Assembly (NCBI GenBank): GCA_029931535.1
Contig: JAQPZY010001689.1
Coordinates: 2,818,501 to 2,882,500, forward strand
Direction: 5' to 3'
Origin: Margaritifera margaritifera
Lineage: Eukaryota > Mollusca > Bivalvia > Unionida > Margaritiferidae
Length of the DNA: 64,000 bases
Both the position numbers and the translations under genes were made by a program. The notes below the pieces were generated by a model. The model was not told where the DNA came from. It ran no database searches and saw only the letters and a program-made list of their open reading frames with translations. Position 1 is the stretch's first letter; the number at the start of each line of letters is the position of its first letter. Positions 34,578-46,739 of this stretch are shown in pieces.

Positions 34578-34693
34578 CTACAGGAGGAAATATTAGCACT
34601 GGAGGACCAAGTGAGGGAATGTAAAATTAAACTGAAGACAGCTGAGGACTCCCTCAAGACAGAGACGGCAGTTCAGGACCAACTTACACACAG
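34578..34693 (+). CDS. Coiled-coil gene, exon 8
   Basis: The acceptor GTTTTCAG ends at 34577 and the donor GTCTGC starts at 34694. The phase-0 start reads LQEEILALEDQVRECKIKLK. The exon ends with two bases (AG) of an Arg codon completed at 42839. It contains the only cysteine noted in this stretch of rod. Confidence 0.85.
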
Positions 34694-34735
34694 GTCTGCA
34701 TTCTATACAGTATGAATGTATGTAGTAGCATTTTA

Positions 34736-34930
34736 AGGCATCTCAGCACCATAGTGACTATATGGTGCCAATTAAAGGTAAAGTTAGAACAATGTAAAAT
34801 GAATGCACAAAAAATTTAGGAAGATAAACACTTCCAAATAAATGTAAACAACAAGATAAAATATAAAATGTAAAGATGTTAAAATTCAGTAAAATGTATA
34901 TAACATTAAAGATAAAGGTCAATCTCCAAA
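34736..34930 (+). repeat. Dispersed repeat, unexpanded copy
   Basis: Homologous to 23150-23340: GGCATCTCAGCACC, TTTAGGAAGATAAACAC, TTCCAAATAAATGTAAAC and CAAGATAAAATATAAAATG. Only one terminal unit is present, in contrast to the array at 23300-24015. Confidence 0.75.
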
Positions 34931-34937
34931 CTGTTTT

Positions 34938-34940
<3 letters not shown>

Positions 34941-34978
<38 letters not shown>

Positions 34979-34993
34979 ACACAGACACACACA
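34941..34993. repeat. (AC)n microsatellite
   Basis: AC repeats with GAGAC/GACAC interruptions at the right edge. Confidence 0.95.
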
Positions 34994-35140
34994 ATTTTGA
35001 TTGCATTTTTAAGAAAAGTCAAAAAGTTAATCAATGACAAGAATCAATCTCCACAACTACTCTACACAACCTTTTCAGTTATCCTCATGACATGGTCTCA
35101 CTACTCAATCCATTCACACAATAATGCTGTTATAACCAAC

Positions 35141-35363
35141 TACCGTATATACTTGCGTATAAAAACCGATACCAACTGCAAACTGCATAGACCCAGATCT
35201 GCCGGCACATAATGTGCCTGCAGATCTGGGTCTATGCAGTTTGTAAGGACTAATCAGTAGAACAAACAACATAGACCCTGATCTGCCAGTGCATTATGCG
35301 CTGGCAGATCAGGGTCTATGTTGTTTGCATTTGGACTAGGCTTATACGCGAGTACATATGGTA
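35141..35363. mobile_element. Double-hairpin MITE, copy 3
   Basis: TACCGTATATACTTGCGTAT starts and CGAGTACATATGGTA ends the element. The CCCAGATCTGCCGGCAC hairpin comes first and the CCCTGATCTGCCAG hairpin second. Both stems are nearly perfect. Confidence 0.88.
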
Positions 35364-38300
35364 AATTGATAAAGTCATTATCCAGAATCACCACTCCAGT
35401 AACACAAATATTGGTCAAAATCCCGCAAGCAAGATTAATAGTTGAAATAACTTCACTAGATAACAAACAATGTCAACATCTTACAGAAACTCTCTACTTC
35501 AGCCTTAGGCATACAACTACGACATTTGCAACACTATTTGGTCCTAATCTTTTGTCATGTTTCTATCTTATATTGATATTTATAGTGTTGCTGAGAAACT
35601 TCTCAATATGTAAGTATTGTTGGTTGAATTGAAGGGTGTTTTAAAGGTCAGGCCCTATAATAATGCAACTCTTCAAATTCAATTCACAGTCGTATATTGA
35701 TTTGGTCTTGTTCAAAGTTTCATTTAGTAAACTATATTTAACATTTGTCTCCATCTAGATGAACTTAAAATTTTAAACCATTTGAACATAAATATAAACT
35801 AGTTTGTTCAGTTATTAACTGCTGAAATTGGGTCTAAATGTTCACTCAAGCTTGGAAGCCTTGTGAGTTGGAGAGCCAGAACAGTTGGGAAATTTTGCAT
35901 CTGGAAGATTTTCAACCTGAAAGCAAAGTTTAAAGAATTCAAATTGTTGAACAATTTACTGGAACTAAAGGGAAGATATTTTGAATTCTGAAGGCAAATC
36001 CTAAGGGTTGAGATTGTTTATCAAGTGTTTTAGCAAACTATTGAATGTATCAACTGTGTATTATTCTTTATCTTATATAATCAATCAAAAAAATAAATGA
36101 ATTGTTCATGAATTACCTTACAAAAATATGTGATATTTTGTATTTTTAAACTGACTGAATTCAAAATTTGTACATCTGGTGTTTAGCATGCTAGAGATGT
36201 AAGACAAATGTTACACATCACTTCTGTACAAGACTGCTGAGGTACCAGTAGCTCAAAGCAGCCTTTCTATATCTTTCCGGATAAAATGTTGTAAAAGTTA
36301 AAAAGTATATGATCTTTGGCTATTATGCCCTTTCAGGGTCCTGCCACTGAACCTAGACTTTGATGAGTCAAATTAGCTTTTCTTGGCACTGATCCAAAGA
36401 AATTCATTTTTCTTCCTTGTGGTATCTACAACTGTTGGCCATGTACTCTTCTGGATACTGTTTCCTACATTAGGATAGTCTCACTTTGAGGTGATTTGTT
36501 TAATTTATTTGATTTGTTTTGGCAAGGTAAACAATGCTTATATTATTGATGGTTGGGGTCTACAGGGTGCCATCATGTTATAACATATCATGCAATTTCA
36601 AGTAAAGTCAGTTAACTTTAGAAAATGTTGCATGTGTATCCTCAAAGCTATACTAGAAGGATGTGGGTTGGATGCAAAACTATGTGCTTCAATGATGCAA
36701 TTAGAAACTTAAATTGATGCATATTACATGAGAAATAGTGAAAACACAGTGACATACCTGCCAGAACACAATGTCTGTTGCAAAAAACCCCACAATTTTT
36801 CAATCCCAAACCTCCTGACACTGTCATGTTTCATAAAACTTGATTTTCAGTAATATTAGTAAAGCACATAAAAGAGAGAGAGATACCTTTCTTGACACCT
36901 CAATATATGCCGATAACCTGTATAAACAGAAAACAGTCATGCTTAATGCTCATGGAAAACTATCAACTTAGGGCAGTTTATGCAATTTATTGTCATAGAG
37001 GTGATTAAAAGGTAAGTCAGTCAGAAATAAACAACCACCCTTGCACTGATTACTTAATTGACTGAATATAGCCAGAGTGATGCTATGTTAAGAATCCTTT
37101 GCTGGAATTCCCATTAGGCTTATTTGCTTAGATAAAGTACATGAAATGGAACAACCAGATTCATTTGAAGTTAGGTAAATCAAAGAGATGTGTGTTGAAG
37201 AAATAAAAGTTATTACTCTTCATTGCCTTGAATGATAATGTTTATTCAAGATTATTGGCTTGTTTATGATCAGCGGCAATATTTCTTTTTAAGTCAGATT
37301 TTAATCCATATATAATGTGTAAAACATGATTATTTCTATAGTTGGAATAGGTGTATCAGTGTGATTAATAATGCAAAATGTCAAAACACAGCTGTGATTC
37401 AGGAAAGGTTGACCCATCAGTGAAGTGAGCGAAGTCCAGCAAAACTAATTGTAAAACTCCTGGTTGAGGGAGTTTGACTTTTTGAAATGCAGCAGCAAGG
37501 GGGGAGCATTTTATTCTTTGCACATACTGCAAACACAATATCAACATTAGTCATTCTGGAATACATGACATCCATCGACATAGTAACACCACCCAGCATT
37601 GGGACAATGCATGAATGCAGTGCTCAATCTCAAAAGTAACTAAAATATTTAAACATCCTAACTAGTGGGGCCAATGCATGTTTGACACTCCCTCACAGCA
37701 GTGCATAAGTTGAATGATCATTTTCTATGCTGAGAAAATTTCAACAAGATCTTCAGGGAAGTTCGAACAACAGTACCATCCAGTCTCCGATGAATGCAAA
37801 GATAAACTCTGATGACACTTGCATCACCTTCAAATGTTTTGCACCAAATCATTAAGAGCAGCAAAGACTGCATCTAGTTAAGACTGTATTCCACTGTTCA
37901 ATGGACTTTAAAGAGATAAACTTTATGCTTTTTTATCTAATAGCTGTGTGGTTGTGATTATGTGTGTTTGATAATGCAAAGTGTACCACCTATTTTCTGT
38001 TTGAAAGTGTATTAAATGCTTGAAAGAAAAAAAAATATATTTTTTTCTTTTATTCAGATTTGAATTTCCAGTCATTTTCTACAGGATAGTAAGAGTAAAT
38101 AACTCATTCTCAATTGAACGACGTAGCTTATTTTGGTCACGCATAAGGAAATATATAAAAAAATTTAGTCTCAAAACTGCCTAACACTATCTTGGAGGTT
38201 AGTAGGTTTTCAGTGATTTCATATTTAATCATTAATTTTCTGCATGTATAAAAAACTGGCAATTGAATAGCATGAATAGTTTTACATTTGTTCTCACCAA

Positions 38301-38369
38301 CCGATATCATTGCATCCATAACAGTGAATCCATAATAATTCCATCAAAAATGTGCATAAAGAATCATAG
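35364..38369. other. Unassigned intron sequence
   Basis: About 3 kb with no exon, tandem array or recognisable element. It may contain degraded upstream parts of the DIRS-type fragment that follows, but I found no readable motif. Confidence 0.4.
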
Positions 38370-39260
38370 ATTATGATGTGTCTGAATTCAGTTCACAATG
38401 GTGTGAGTGCGGACACATTCCTCTGCTTAAGACGTCAATACCACAAATAGCTAACTTTCTACTATGGCTCTTTGAAGTGAAGCAGTTAGCCCATCACAAT
38501 AAAAGGCTACCATTCCTCAATCTCTGACATGCTGCATCATCATGGAAGACAGGATATAGACAATAAAAAAGACCTCTGCCATCTTCTTGCAAATTTTAAT
38601 TTCACATGCCTGAAGGTCTTGGCTGTGCCCAAAGTGGAATCTCTCATGGGTTCTAACATGGTTGAAAAAGGCAGCATTTTAACCACTCTCAGATGCATCA
38701 TTAGTACACCTCTCATATAAGACCTGCTTCCTACTTGTCTAAGCTGCAGCAGACAGAATCAGCAAAATCCATACTTTGAAGATTTACCTGGCCTATTTAC
38801 AGTTCCAATGGGATGGGTCAGTCTCATTCATGACGGCCCCTGCTTTCATTGTCAAGAACAGGCTCTCACTCATGGGAAATCAGTCTTTTGTTGTAAAGCC
38901 TTTTTCTAGCATGGACTTTTAAACTTCAGGTCATCTACAGGACCTAGTCAGAGCTTTGAAGTGGTACCTAAAAATAAACTGAACCTGTGAGAAAAGGTCT
39001 ATTCTTTCCTCTGAATGTGAGAAAGGAGGATATCTCAGCACAGGCTTTATCATCCTGGATAAGATGGGTTATTCATTCTGCATACAGAGAATTAACCCAT
39101 GATTAAATGAACTTGTTATGCATTTTGGCACAAGAGATTAGGGCAGTCATGACAGACTTTGCATTTGAGTATAACTGTTCCCAAGCTGAGATTATACAAG
39201 CCGTGGGATGGAGGTTAGAGTTGGCTCTTTCTAGCTTCTACCTCAGAGATCTTTCATCCA
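38370..39260 (+). pseudogene. DIRS-type tyrosine recombinase, broken
   Basis: Across frames the sequence shows LLKTSIPQIANFLLWLFEVK (near 38430), a phrase typical of the N-terminal part of DIRS tyrosine recombinases. Next come VSFMTAPAFIVKNRLSLMG (near 38820) and VRALKWYLK then RKEDISAQALSSWIRWVIHS (near 38950-39090). The last is EIIQAVGWRLELALSSFYLR (near 39180-39240), the C-terminal region around the catalytic tyrosine. Several frameshifts and stops break the frame. No reverse transcriptase lies upstream, so this is a 5'-truncated remnant. The YR family cuts and rejoins DNA to integrate circular DIRS intermediates (family knowledge). Confidence 0.75.
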
Positions 39261-39920
39261 AAAGGCTAAATTAGATTTGGAGGGACCTATTGTGACAGCA
39301 CAATAGGCTACCTTTCCAGGTTGTTTAGCAGCTTCTTATGGATGCACCATGATGCCTTCTGCTGGATTTGTGGGAGGAACATTTTTTCCCTTTTCCTAAA
39401 GCCACGTCTCAGCATATGGAGTCAATACTCCAGCAGGGTTTTCAATCTAGAAGCAGCCTCACATATCTTAGGGGACCAGAGATGGCCTCCCCAGGATAAG
39501 GGGATGTAACTCCCTCCACCTCTTACCTATTCTCCTAAGGTATTATGATCAGGTAACATATTTGAAGAAGAAACCAATTTTTTGGGAGTTAAATATGTTT
39601 CTTAGATAATACTTACCCAATCATAACATGGATACACCCTTCCAGCCTCCATGCAGTTACATCCTTCTAGAAGAGCATGCATTCCATTCCAGCAGTAACT
39701 GAAGTATACATGGGATTTGGCACCAATCCCTATATCAAGGGGAGATCACTATGCCTGACTGCCACTTATGTGGGCAAACAACATTTAGCTTTCATAGCTA
39801 AAGATTTTAACCTGGGAGGACTGGATTTGCGAGTTAGCAGTAGTACTCCTAAAGCATTATGACAAAGTAAGTATTATCAATGAAACATATTTTACTCCAA
39901 AAATTGGTTTTCCAAAGTAC
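39261..39920 (+). mobile_element. 3' region of the DIRS-type remnant with inverted arms
   Basis: Arms near 39568-39635 and 39845-39915 are inverted copies: AAACCAATTTTTTGGGAGTT, GATAATACTTACCCAATCAT, and in reverse complement ATAATACTTACTTTGTCATA. About 210 bp lie between them. DIRS elements end in inverted repeats, so this probably marks the right end. Confidence 0.6.
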
Positions 39921-41372
39921 TTATTGATTTTCGACTGTAGCTGGATTGATCTTGTAACAATAAGCTCACAGCACAGCCAAGCCACATGTTAAAGAAAGTG
40001 GCACATCATCTTGTGATTTTTGTCTCGCCCATCTTAGCTGATGCTTGACATAGCAATCACTTTCATAACCACGTGCATGTCCTTCCGTTCGTACATCTGT
40101 CCACACCCTAGATTAAGCCCAATGTAAAAGTTGTTTAGATTAAACTCAATGTTAATGTTTTTTACTTTCTAGCTAAACAAAGGTCAGGCTCAACAAAAAG
40201 AGGGTCTCTTGTTTGTTATAGAGCAGCACCTGATAGCTGCAACAACTTTTGGTTGTGGGATTAACTTTGATGATTTGGATTTACTTAATTAGGTAGATAA
40301 ATTAATAGATATATCAGTTGAGGTAATAAACTTACTGTGTATGCTGGTTGACTGTGCAAGCATCAATGGGCTATTGTTTGCCTCTGAATGAACAACAATT
40401 TTTATACAATGCATTGAAGAGAAATATACTGAATTATTAGCTTTATTGTTGAAGATTAAATCCAGACTTCACGAATACAACACATCTTGCCAGATTAACA
40501 AGTCAAACTGTCAGTTATTACAGTGATAAAATTCTGTAGTATTAAAACAAATCAGTTCATAGAAATTGAAAAGTTTGTAAAAATTCAGGAGCCACATCAT
40601 GACTGTGCTATATCTGAATTCTTGTTTAAAAAAAGTGTTTTAGCAGGATTTCTGTGTAGCAAGATTCATTGAATGCAGTGACAACAGCTTCTTAAGAATT
40701 TTTTTTAGTCTTAATGTCAAACAGTTGCCATTTAAAGGTGAAGAAAAAAACCTTTAAAAAAGTCTGTGGTGTAGAGGCCTGAATAGAATTTCGGTGACAC
40801 TTTCTGGCTTCTAAGCTTTTCTTGCACAGCACTGGTTGATGGAAAGAAGGGACTGATTTGTTTGCAGTTTACAGTTTACATTACTTTGGTGCAAATTTTT
40901 TGTGTGTGACTATTTTAATGTTACAGTCCTTTTGGATTTAATTTCAGTTATAATGAAAAATATATGAAATATGTAATCATGTATTCATTTGTCGAAGGAA
41001 GCCATATATATTAAATTATTAAAAATTAATAATTATTTGGTATATTTTTACAGCTTTTGTAAAAATGCCTTCAGTATGGTCTAAACCATAGTTACTTCAA
41101 TTTCTAATTGATATATTTCCACGAGTAACATTTTTTCCCTTTGAAGTTATTTGTATTTTTTTTTTAGTGTTTACTCTCCCAAAGAATTCTATCTAGAAAC
41201 TGGGCCCATCTTTTGTCCCATGTACTACAGCTAGTTGTACAGAATTTTAAGAAACAATACAAGCTGCATGCCTTGACTTTGAAGGAGACCTGAAGTTTCT
41301 TCCTTCTTTATAAATCTTGCAGCTAATTAATGTGGTGAATAATGTGGTGAGGCTGCAACACACACCATCAGT
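39921..41372. other. Unassigned intron sequence
   Basis: No exon or repeat was supported. A phrase near 40020-40100 (TTGTCTCGCCCATC) looks like a degenerate dispersed repeat but has no partner in the window. Confidence 0.4.
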
Positions 41373-42003
41373 TTAAATGATCAACATATCACAGTAATTA
41401 GTATAAATGATCAACATATCACAGTAATTAGTATAAATGATCAGCATATCACAGTAATTAGTATAAATGATCAGCATATCACAGTAATTAGTATAAATAA
41501 TAAGCATATCACAGTAATCAGTATAAATGATCAACATATCACAGTAATCAGTATAAATGATCAACATATCACAGTAATCAGTATAAATGATCAACATATC
41601 ACAGTAATCAGTATAAATGATCAACATATCACAGTAATTAGTATAAATGATCAACATATCACAGTAATTAGTATAAATGATCAACATATCACAGTAATCA
41701 GTATAAATGATCAACATATCACAGTAATCAGTATAAATGATCAACATATCACAGTAATCAGTATAAATGATCAGCATATCACAGTAATCAGTATAAATGA
41801 TCAACATATCACAGTAATTAGTATAAATGATCAACATATCACAGTAATTAGTATCAATGATCAACATATCACAGTAATTAGTATCAATGATCAACATATC
41901 ACAGTAATTAGTATAAATGATCAGCATATCACAGTAATTAGTATCAATGATCAACATATCACAGTAATTAGTATAAATGATCAACATATCACAGTAATTA
42001 GTA
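41373..42003. repeat. 30-bp minisatellite, ~21 units
   Basis: Very uniform units of ATGATCAACATATCACAGTA plus ATTAGTATAA. Variation is limited to a few sites (AAC/AGC, ATT/ATC). The period divides by three, so the minus strand stays open; this is not a gene. Confidence 0.95.
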
Positions 42004-42281
42004 TCTTGATAATAGGAGGATAAATAGTCTGACATTACTATATTCATTACTATATTACTATATTACTATATTACATTACTATATTCAGGGACATTAATGG
42101 TGGCTTTACCATATTGAGTTTTACTGGTAAAGGAGCAGGTGAAACCAATATATGTTACATTAAAATCATCATCAGGTCTTCAAATACAGGACTCTTAACC
42201 CCATTCTGAAAATTTTGTTAGGAAATTATCTGAAATTTTAATTCGTTGTCCTCTATGTAAAATGGTGTTTCATAGTTTGAC

Positions 42282-42752
42282 ATTCTACCATTCTACTGAT
42301 AGCACATTCTATTTTGACATTCTAGCATTCCAATAATCACATTTTGATGTTCTACCATTCCAATAATCACATTTTGATGTTCTACCATTCCAATAATCAC
42401 ATTTTGATGTTCTACCATTCCAATAATCACATTTTGATGTTCTACCATTCCAATAATCACATTTTGACATTCTACCATTCCAATAATCACATTTTGATGT
42501 TCTACCATTCCAATAATCACATTTTGACATTCTACCATTCCAATAATCACATTTTGATGTTCTACCATTCCATTAATCACATTTTGATGTTCTACCATTC
42601 CAATAAGCACATTTTGACATTCTACCATTCCAATAATCACATTTTGATGTTCTACCATTCCAATAATCACATTTTGACATTCTACCATTCCAATAATCAC
42701 ATTTTGATGTTCTACCATTCCAATAATCACATTTTGATGTTCTACCATTCTA
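42282..42752. repeat. 30-bp minisatellite, ~15 units, two alternating variants
   Basis: Units of CATTCCAATAATCACATTTT followed by GATGTTCTAC or GACATTCTAC. Part of the array alternates the two variants. Unrelated in sequence to the 30-bp array 280 bp upstream. Confidence 0.95.
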
Positions 42753-42838
42753 CCGATGGTGCATTGAATTTGTAAACTTTAAAAGTTTTATTGTATTCAG
42801 TTAGGTGCCACATTTTTATGTACTACTCTTTGCTGCAG

Positions 42839-42928
42839 ATACGCTGAGCAGGAGGAGGAGCTGAAGGTACTTAAGAACTTTCTGGCCAAAAAAGCTGAGG
42901 AGTCTGGTGATGCTGACAAGGCCATGTG
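42839..42928 (+). CDS. Coiled-coil gene, exon 9
   Basis: The acceptor TTTGCTGCAG ends at 42838 and the donor GTCAGT starts at 42929. The exon reads YAEQEEELKVLKNFLAKKAE, then ESGDADKAM and a split Trp codon (TG + G). Trp in a rod is uncommon and gives a useful junction check. The exon is preceded by two adjacent 30-bp minisatellites (41373-42003 and 42282-42752). Confidence 0.85.
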
Positions 42929-43029
42929 GTCAGTTTCTTGACAAAAATTTTGTGTACTGACATATATGTACCATATAACTGGCATAGCTACCATCCATTA
43001 TCACACATAATTCAGGCCCTGCTCAGTGA

Positions 43030-43810
43030 AGTTGGTGGAGCCATATGGTAATCATGTCTGTTTATCTGTCTGTCCATCTGTCAACAATTTGGTTTTCCCA
43101 AGATTGCTTTACTGGAATCGTTGGAGCTTGATAGTGATGAGAATTTGAATTCAAGCCTTCTGTGTCATAATTTAGGGGAAGTTATGCTCCTTGATTTTCC
43201 ATCCTCCTAACTTTGTTTTTCACAGGATTACTATATCATTGACTGTTGAATTTCAACTAAATTTGGCATGCAACTTTATAATGATGAGACACTGAATGAG
43301 TTATAGTTATTTCTGATCCTTCTAACTTCGGTTTCTGCCACTTAACTTTACTTAGGATTCTTGGATTTCAAACAAATATTGCATGCACCTTTATATTGAT
43401 AAGACCACGAATTAGTTTGATTTCTAGCGTTCCATGACTTTTACAGGAGTTAGGGTCCCTGATTGTCCATCCTCCCTGAATTGGGTTTTTGCAGCTTGAC
43501 TATACCAGGGATTGTTGGCTTTGAACCAAATTTGGCTTGCAGCTTTTAAGTGGTTAGGACCTTGAATGAGTTTAATTCTAAGCATTCCACATTATTATTT
43601 AGAAGAGTTATAGCCCCTGATTGTTCAGCCTCCTAACTTTGGTTTCTGAAGCATAACTTTGATAAGACATGTTGGATTTCAACCAGATTTATTATGCACC
43701 TTTATGTCCATGCGATCTTAAATGAGATGGATCAACAGCATCCCATGCCATTGTTTAGAGGAGTTATGGCCCCTGAATGCCAACCTTCCATCAAACTTTG
43801 GTTTGCTAAC
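43030..43810. repeat. Degenerate ~175-bp tandem repeat, about five units
   Basis: Recurring phrases are TTGGATTTCAACCA.ATTT, GCA.CTTTATA, GAGTTATGGCCCCTGATTG, CCTCCTAACTTTGGTTTCTG and GACCTTGAATGAGTT. The DIRS-type element begins about 140 bp after the last unit. Confidence 0.75.
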
Positions 43811-43948
43811 ACAAGTTCCTCTGCTAAAGACCCTACCAAGAAAACAGTAGTGAGCAGGATCATTTGTAATGCACACATCACTAATAGATCTAGTTATTTC
43901 AAATTTCTCCTTCAAATACATTCCTTGATTACATTACTGTTAGGAAAA

Positions 43949-44720
43949 TAAACTTGCTACCTCCTGATTGCAGCTCTCGCAAAAAGATGAAAATCATCTT
44001 TTCCATCTATATCATATAGATGAAAGGTAACTCTTGCTGCCACCAGGTGTCACAAATTTTAAGCTTTCGCTTCAGTACAGGCAACATCATACTGTAGATC
44101 TCCAGAAAATATTCTGTTTTCTCGATGGTTTTCAACCATCCACCCCAAAATTTTGGTTGTAGTGTTTAGTACAGAATTTACTACAGGTGGAATACATTTT
44201 TTTTTCATTTTGACAAAAAATTTGTATGTGAACTTGTTGCTTTTGTGAACCTCATTTATTCTGACCTTTCGCTCCAACATGATATTGCTGATGTGTTGTT
44301 GTTCATGTTTTTGCACTCACTGCATGTTTTTTGCGCAGTTGGTTAGGATTGGGTGTTGTTTTTGTGAATTATTAACACGTTTGAGTTGTGAATTTATTAA
44401 TTTTTTCATTGTTCTTGTCATTTCAGCTAAACAATGATAATGAAATGTCTCAAATGTAAAAAGTTAAAGGCCAACAAAGACAAGCATGACTTGTGGCTCA
44501 CCTGCACAAAATGTACATTGTCTGGGACAAGCAGTGTATGCGGGAACTGGTCAGAGGATATTTGGTCAACTTTCCTGTGAAAGAGCATTAAAAACAGAGA
44601 GGAAAGGGTCAAATCTCACACTGTGCAGTCAGACATTTTGAGTATCCACCAAGAATCATTGCAAGTGGGGGATGTTGTGGCCACCCCCCCTCTCGAAAAT
44701 GAGATGTACAACACCATCTG
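43949..44720. repeat. Left inverted arm of DIRS-type element
   Basis: Phrases TTGCTACCTC, CTATATCATATAGATGAAAG, TGCCACCAGGTGTC, AAGCTTTCGCTT and ATTCTGACCTTTCGCTCCAA reappear in reverse complement at 48470 down to 48100. The gag start region (TTTCAGCTAAACAATGATAA) reappears near 47955. The arm therefore includes terminal repeat and the beginning of gag. Confidence 0.75.
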
Positions 44721-45598
44721 CTACCATTGCATCAGCAGAATTGGAGGAGCAGGGCATTGCAGTTTTGCCATCCTCACAGTCTTCTATGCTGTTGTTAGAG
44801 CTGCAAGAGGTGACAGCGCACTTACTAATTTTGGGGTAGTTTCTACTCATATGTCTGTCTCTCACCTCAATAGATAATCTTGACATTATGGAGGAGTGAC
44901 CCTTCCATTTTTAGGCAACCCAGTGAACGTATGTCCCCCCAGATGTCCAAGCATGGTCTTTGGTCCTGTAAGTCTGGGCACATGGGTTTTTTACCAGCTC
45001 TTAATGATCTGTTTTAACATATTGTAATACGGTATGATGCTGTCCTGGCTACTAACCAGTCCATCCAGCTGTCGGGTTATCCATACCTCATGCCCAGTGA
45101 CCATAGATTGGTCATGTCAGCAACCCATACCACATACAGGTCTCTGGGGCTGTTGAATATGGACACTTATGGGGATTTTACAGATAGATCCATCCATTTT
45201 ACCACACCTGCGGCACAGCTGGTACAGAAGCCATCTATACCACTGTCCACATTATCTACACCTGTACCAACCATTCTACTGTCAAGCCAACCAGCCATAC
45301 TGGTACGACAAATCTGTCCTATATGTTCATGATGTACCCATTGGGGCAGTACCGTGACGCATACAGGGATGATGAAAATGCCTCTTCCATGTTCCCAGGC
45401 ATGTTTTACATGGACATTGAAGTAGAGCTGGACCAGGATAACCTACACAGGGAGTTTGAGGATAAGCCTGAAGATCTAACATACTCAGATCCAACTATGG
45501 AGAGGATCGAGTTCAGTTTTAAGGCTGCTGTGGCAGAAATTTACCAGGTGTTGCCAGCTTCAGAATGCCCTCCACCCCCTACTGCCACTCAGACCTAA
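44433..45598 (+). pseudogene. DIRS-type gag-like region, broken
   Basis: It starts MKCLKCKKLKANKDKHDLWL with a Cys-rich motif (C..C, later CTKC and CGNWSEDIW). This resembles the short zinc-binding-like N-terminus of DIRS gag proteins. Further down an open stretch (45323-45598) reads FYMDIEVELDQDNLHREFED. Frameshifts and stops separate the parts. Confidence 0.6.
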
Positions 45599-45939
45599 TT
45601 TTGCCTTAACAGTTGCATAAGCAAAATCAATCTCAGCCTCAAAGGAGAGATGATCGGAAACAACGAGATAAGTGATCATTTACTGCCCAATCACAGGATC
45701 AGTCTCGATCCCTATCAAATGTCAGGAGGCAACAACCCACTCAGTTTAGGAGGCAGCCTTATAGCAGGGGCAAGAAACAGGTTTTTTCATTCCTCAAGCC
45801 TCATAACTCTCGCCATTGACTCGCCACCCCAACAGCCCACAGACAGTGGGCACCAGACTTATGCATTTCAACTATCATTGGATTGCTCTATTTCTGCAAA
45901 ATGAGTGGGCAGTCCAAGTCATTTAGGAGGGGCTTCGGA

Positions 45940-46620
45940 TTTCATATATCCAACCCCCTTCTCTTTCACCCTTTCCACTTATGACAGATGTACCATCAGA
46001 CTTGGAGAAGGACGAAATTATGCAGCAGGAGATCTGGTCATTAATAGACAAGCAAGTGGTGGAGATTGTTCAAAAACTGCAATCTCTGGGGTTTTATTTC
46101 AGGCTCTTCCATGTACACAAGGTCAATGGCAACCTCAGGCTGATTATTGACCTAAGCTGCCTCAACCAATACATAGTTCGACTGAAATTCAAGATGGAGC
46201 TGGCATGATTGATCCGATGCTCCATCAGAGGGGACAAGTTTGCCATCTCAATCTGATCAATGCTTTCACATCCCTATCCACCTGGCATCGCGGAAATTCC
46301 TTCAGTTTACATATCAAGGGAATATTTGCCAGTTTAGAGCTCTTCCATTTGGTCTAAACATCAACCCTTGGGTGTTTACAAAGATTATGAACTGCATTGT
46401 CACATTGTACCGGTTGACTTCATCCACAGCAATGGCAGTGTATTTGGACATTCTTCAGCAACATGGCAAGTTCTATTCTTATCAAGGATTGGAATGATCT
46501 CTTATCCCTTTTGAGTCATCTTGGTTTTCTAGTGAACTCCATCCATCCAGTGTTTTGTCCATCTGAGTATTGAGTTTATCACCATCTCGTATGACTCCCT
46601 GTGACCCTTACAGATGACCT
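45940..46620 (+). pseudogene. DIRS-type reverse transcriptase, broken
   Basis: Visible motifs are FYFRLFHVHKVNGNLRLIID, LSCLNQYIV (near 46100-46180), GDKFAISI, FHIPIHLASRKFLQFTYQGN and CQFRALPFGLNINPWVFTKI (near 46260-46390). These are RT domains 1 to 4 in order. The catalytic box reads VYLDI where two Asp residues are expected, so the enzyme is not functional. At least two frameshifts occur. The wording matches DIRS elements better than Ty3 or LINE reverse transcriptases. Confidence 0.82.
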
Positions 46621-46739
46621 TGCTGGCACAATGGTGTCCCTTTTCCAGTCCACTCAATCAAAAGGTCAGGATGATGATTGAAGTAGTATCGTTCCTGCAT
46701 CAGTGGCACAATCACAGTTGGCTCACGAGATGAATTCCT

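Noticed and set aside
41373..42047. 224-residue frame of repeated YCDMLIIYTN on the minus strand
   Set aside because: Artefact of a 30-bp minisatellite; no start context, domain or splice support.
42293..42775. Open frames on both strands over the second 30-bp array
   Set aside because: Both strands being open at once is what a stop-free tandem unit gives; not a gene.
44059..44316. 85-residue minus-strand frame as a gene
   Set aside because: It lies in the terminal inverted repeat of the DIRS-type element and has a related, diverged frame in the other arm; no domain.
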